Origin: Pyrinomonadaceae bacterium
Lineage (GTDB): Bacteria > Acidobacteriota > Blastocatellia > Pyrinomonadales > Pyrinomonadaceae
Direction: 5' to 3'
Length of the DNA stretch: 64,000 nt
Assembly (NCBI GenBank): GCA_026129865.1
Contig: JAHCHG010000001.1
Location: forward strand, 620,001 to 684,000
Shown here one piece after another: positions 61,380-64,000 of the stretch (the first letter of the stretch is position 1; every line of letters begins with the position of its first letter). The notes under the pieces were generated by a model. That model ran no database searches. It saw nothing but the letters and a program-made list of their open reading frames with translations, and had not been told where the DNA came from. The translations under genes and the position numbers were made by a program.

Positions 61380-62078
61380 ATGTCAGACATATTAGATCAG
61401 ATACGCGATGTAAAACAGCTGCCGATATTTCCGCTGCCGCTTGTTTTGCTGCCGAACGAAATGCTTCCGCTGCATATATTTGAACCGAAGTATCAACAGA
61501 TGCTGACGGATATTTCGTTGAAAGACAATCTATTCGGAGTCGTATTTTTCGAACCTATCGATGATTTTGTCGACCGACCCGAAAGCGGCTCGATCGGCTG
61601 TGTCGCTGAAGTTCGTGATGTTCAAACGCTGCCCGATGGTCGTTCGAACATTCTTTCGCTCGGAATAGCAAGGTTTAACCTGCTTGGCTGGATAGAAACT
61701 GAAGATGCTTATCTTGTCGGGGATGTAGCGTATTTCGACGACGATCCGGAAGACGACGCCGAACTTGCTCCGTTGGCTGAGGATGTTTACCAGCTTTTTC
61801 GCCGGATAGCGAAAGCCGCCCATAAATTAAGCGGCGAACGCACGGCGTTCCCGGAAATTCCGCGTTCCGAGCCGGTTTCGCTGTCATTCCTGATCGCGAC
61901 CGCTTTTAATCTCGAAGCCGATCAGAAACTCAAAATGCTGAAGACACGCTCGACGATCGAACGGCTGACGCTGCTCAAAGAGATACTCGATGGAACCGTC
62001 AGCCAGATGGAAGAAAGCGCGGAGATCAACAAGATCGCGAGAACTAACGGTCATTCAAAGAAAAAGCTCGATCTTTAG
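61380..62078 (+). CDS. Lon N-terminal (LON substrate-binding) domain protein
   Basis: 232 residues containing only the PUA-like LON domain: LPIFPLPLVLLPNEMLPLHI then FEPKYQQML, followed by a helical bundle (LYQLF-type segments and LKMLKTRSTIERLTLLKEIL). No AAA+ or peptidase domain follows, as in the stand-alone LON-domain family; role unclear, possibly substrate binding. ATG at 61380 is preferred over the TTG one codon earlier. It follows the nuclease gene by 15 bases and its stop overlaps that of the converging hydrolase gene. Confidence 0.88.
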   Translation: MSDILDQIRDVKQLPIFPLPLVLLPNEMLPLHIFEPKYQQMLTDISLKDNLFGVVFFEPIDDFVDRPESGSIGCVAEVRDVQTLPDGRSNILSLGIARFNLLGWIETEDAYLVGDVAYFDDDPEDDAELAPLAEDVYQLFRRIAKAAHKLSGERTAFPEIPRSEPVSLSFLIATAFNLEADQKLKMLKTRSTIERLTLLKEILDGTVSQMEESAEINKIARTNGHSKKKLDL

Positions 62079-63037
62079 TTTTTCAGCGTTTTTGTCAAAA
62101 ATTCGATCACTCTTTGATCGTAAACATTAAGCTGATCGACGGTTGCATTTGAAAGGCTGAAACCCGACGGATTGAAATCGAGCTTTGATTCAACCGGAGT
62201 GGTTTGCGGAAAACACCTCGTCAATTTTTCCGTCGCGGCTTGAAAATCGGGGGCGTCGGCACCGCCAAGCAAAAGAACGCGTTTATCCGCCAAGTCGCTT
62301 GCCTTGTCGCAGGCTGACGAACGGTCGAAGCCGGTTCTGATGAAATACAAATAAGTTCCGGCGGACGCGACTTTCGACGTAACGGCGCTCATAAACGGAT
62401 AGCGTTTTGAGATCGCGGTTTCCAATACCTGATCGGCGCTTTGCGGCACAGAATCGAGCACAAGCGCTGTAATTTTTGAATCCTTCTTCGCAGCGTCGAG
62501 CGCCCCGAGAGCACCGAGCGCGACGCCGTAAATCCCGATATTTTCGCCGACAAGCGGTGCGCTGCTTTCGGTTTTAAGTCCGCGAACGAATTCAATAGCA
62601 GCATTCGCATCTTCGCCTTCGGAAGCTCCGAGCGAACTGTGCGCGACGAGCGGATCAATTCCGTGCCCGCGAAGATCCGGCATTAACACCGTAAAATTGG
62701 TCGCTTCGTTGATCTTGACGCCAAGGTCCAGCACGTGCGACCGATCGGCGCCGTACCGATGCATAAGCAAAACAGCCGGCGCTCCTTCGCTGCCGCGCAA
62801 AAGCCATCCGCGCGCAGACGTACCGTCTTTATTAGTCCAGGTTTCATCCGTGATCTTCGCTCCGCGCGTGCTCAGCTGACCGTAACGCGTCGGCGTTACA
62901 AGATATTCCGCCTTAAACGGCTGAGAGATCTGGAAAAGCAGCCATATCGATGCGCCGCCGAGAACCAAAATAATTAATATAACGACCGGCAGCACAAGCC
63001 GGAAAAAGCTTTTTGCAAGTCTGGTTGATTTTGACAT
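62075..63037 (-). CDS. Membrane-anchored alpha/beta-hydrolase-fold protein without the usual nucleophile
   Basis: 320 residues. N-terminal membrane segment LVLPVVILIILVLGGASIWL. Hydrolase-fold landmarks: AVLLMHRYGADRSHVLDLG, VLMPDLRGHGID, and the nucleophile elbow, here YGVALGALGAL, where GxSxG reads G-V-A-L-G with Ala in place of Ser. Acid and His candidates near the end (LLGGADAPDF; no clear catalytic His) also look weak. It is probably not a serine hydrolase and may be a binding or scaffolding protein. Convergent with the LON-domain gene by 4 bases. Confidence 0.78.
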   Translation of the reverse strand: MSKSTRLAKSFFRLVLPVVILIILVLGGASIWLLFQISQPFKAEYLVTPTRYGQLSTRGAKITDETWTNKDGTSARGWLLRGSEGAPAVLLMHRYGADRSHVLDLGVKINEATNFTVLMPDLRGHGIDPLVAHSSLGASEGEDANAAIEFVRGLKTESSAPLVGENIGIYGVALGALGALDAAKKDSKITALVLDSVPQSADQVLETAISKRYPFMSAVTSKVASAGTYLYFIRTGFDRSSACDKASDLADKRVLLLGGADAPDFQAATEKLTRCFPQTTPVESKLDFNPSGFSLSNATVDQLNVYDQRVIEFLTKTLKN

Positions 63038-63191
63038 ATTTTTTGTTGAATCGAAGTTGCTCTAAGAATGAAAATACAACTTGTGGATATTATCGGGAGT
63101 CTTAAGATTGCAGCCTGGAATAAAAAACTTTTGAGAAGTCGGGTATGATGTTACCATATCCGATGAGGTTTTTGGAAGAGTTTTGAGAGAT

Positions 63192-64000
63192 ATGAAAGTA
63201 AAAATTTCCGCAATTTTATTGAGTGTTTTTGCATTTTGTTTTAGCGCAATTGTTCCGCCGGCAGCGGCGCAGCAGAAAGTTTCTTTGACAAAAAACGGTG
63301 TGAAAACATCGTTCTTTCCGCTTAGCGATATTCGCGAGGGAATGACCGGAAAAGCTTATACGGTTTTTCGCGGTACTGAACCTGAAGAATTCAGCGTTGA
63401 AATTCTCGGCATCGTGCCCGGCGCGATCGGACCGAAGCAAGACATGATCGTCGGACGCATCAGCGGCGGAAGCGCCGACCGAACCGCCGTTTTTGCCGGC
63501 ATGAGCGGTTCGCCCGTTTACATCGACGGAAAATTGGTCGGCGCGATTGCGTACAGTTTTCCGTTTTCGAAAGAACCGATCTGCGGAATTACCCCGATCG
63601 ATCAGATGATCGGAATTTTTAAGCAATACGATAATCAAATAACCGAAACGAAAACTCCGAAACCTTTTTCCTTCAGTGAAATAGCTGTTAATTTAGATCA
63701 AAATTTTTCGGGCGGAACATCTGCTTATTCGGGACAGCTTTATTCGAACGTTAGTACCGGTTCAGCCTTGAGCGCCTACGTCGGACAAACATTTCGACCG
63801 ATAGCGACGCCGGTCAGTTTCAACGGTTTATCGGCATTGACGCTCAAAGCATTTGAAAAACAATTGCTCGACGCCGGTTTACTTCCGGTCGCGTCTGTCG
63901 GCGGATCGGCGCCGATCTCACCGATGAAAAACGCCGAAAAAGAGACTTTAATTGGCGGAACCTCTGTTTCAATGCAGCTTGCGCGCGGCGATTTTTCGCT
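63192..64000 (+). CDS. SpoIVB/S55-like exported protein (5' part; continues beyond the window)
   Basis: The frame is open from ATG 63192 to the window end (269 codons). Signal peptide KISAILLSVFAFCFSAIVPP cut near AAA-Q. Then FFPLSDIREGMTGKAYTVFR, a region matching SpoIVB-peptidase (S55) proteins common in Acidobacteria, and GMSGSPVYIDGKLVGAIAY, whose Ser in GMSGSPV is the expected catalytic residue of this trypsin-like family. Substrate unknown; the C-terminus is not seen. Confidence 0.85.
   Translation, partial: MKVKISAILLSVFAFCFSAIVPPAAAQQKVSLTKNGVKTSFFPLSDIREGMTGKAYTVFRGTEPEEFSVEILGIVPGAIGPKQDMIVGRISGGSADRTAVFAGMSGSPVYIDGKLVGAIAYSFPFSKEPICGITPIDQMIGIFKQYDNQITETKTPKPFSFSEIAVNLDQNFSGGTSAYSGQLYSNVSTGSALSAYVGQTFRPIATPVSFNGLSALTLKAFEKQLLDAGLLPVASVGGSAPISPMKNAEKETLIGGTSVSMQLARGDFS

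Noticed and set aside
1..64000. tRNA or rRNA genes
   Set aside because: Reading both strands of the intergenic regions showed no cloverleaf with T-loop GTTCGA context or rRNA segment; a covariance-model scan was not possible.

Overview
The window looks like a chromosomal segment of an Acidobacteriota bacterium, most likely of the Blastocatellia lineage. This rests on content rather than a database search: a tandem set of very large secreted proteins made of delta-60 ('QPDGKILIGG') repeats plus VCBS/FG-GAP repeats, an Acidobacteria-type VWFA protein, a SpoIVB/S55-like protein, a DmpA-like P1 peptidase, and abundant intergenic hairpin repeats. No rRNA, tRNA or CRISPR array was seen.

Layout. 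1-1.1 kb: 3' part of groEL with its terminator. 1.2-2.8 kb: three AT-rich hypothetical genes. 3.1-3.3 kb: an array of eight 21-bp tandem repeats. 3.5-16.1 kb: four consecutive genes for ~1000-residue exported repeat proteins, closed by a strong bidirectional terminator. 16.2-22.1 kb: VWFA protein, dapD, lipoprotein, P1 peptidase and dapA on the minus strand, a plus-strand M23 endopeptidase, then dapB. 22.1-41.6 kb: an interleaved arginine and threonine block (argE-like, argB, an acetylornithine-type carbamoyltransferase, thrB, thrC, a bifunctional aspartokinase-homoserine dehydrogenase, argD, argC, argG, argR, argH), interrupted at 34.6-38.3 kb by a heme-c protein/DoxX/DUF2490 operon. 41.6-44.8 kb: a vapBC module whose toxin has an internal amber codon, then a second aspartokinase overlapping a cysteine-synthase-like gene. 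44.9-53.3 kb: SDR, a hybrid histidine kinase coupled to a sensor-like protein, an acyl-CoA synthetase, glutaminase, and a DUF488 gene between two related secreted proteins. 53.3-64 kb: a large PAS-GGDEF-EAL protein, a 3-methyladenine-DNA glycosylase, a CysQ/IMPase phosphatase, a TetR regulator, an SDR, an SbcD/Mre11-like nuclease, a Lon N-domain protein, an alpha/beta-hydrolase-fold protein without its nucleophile, and the start of an S55-like protein.

The genes together describe aspartate-family (lysine/DAP, threonine) and arginine biosynthesis, the latter apparently through an acetylated (or succinylated) citrulline route, under an ArgR encoded in the cluster with a likely operator in the argR/argH divergent promoter.

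The most unusual layer is not a gene. Between 21.3 and 50.0 kb there are about ten inverted-repeat elements (arms of 15-30 bp facing each other over roughly 35-170 bp) from at least eight sequence families. Two lie in frame inside the acyl-CoA synthetase and add about 40 residues each; three supply or abut the stop codons of dapB, argE and argD. One pair of ~30-bp inverted arms brackets a GxxExxY-type (PDDEXK-like) gene, and a gene-less relative with the same termini lies next to argG. This suggests active spread of small REP/MITE-like elements, one family of which may carry its own nuclease gene. All functional statements come from reading motifs in the sequence and recalled family knowledge; none has been checked by search.
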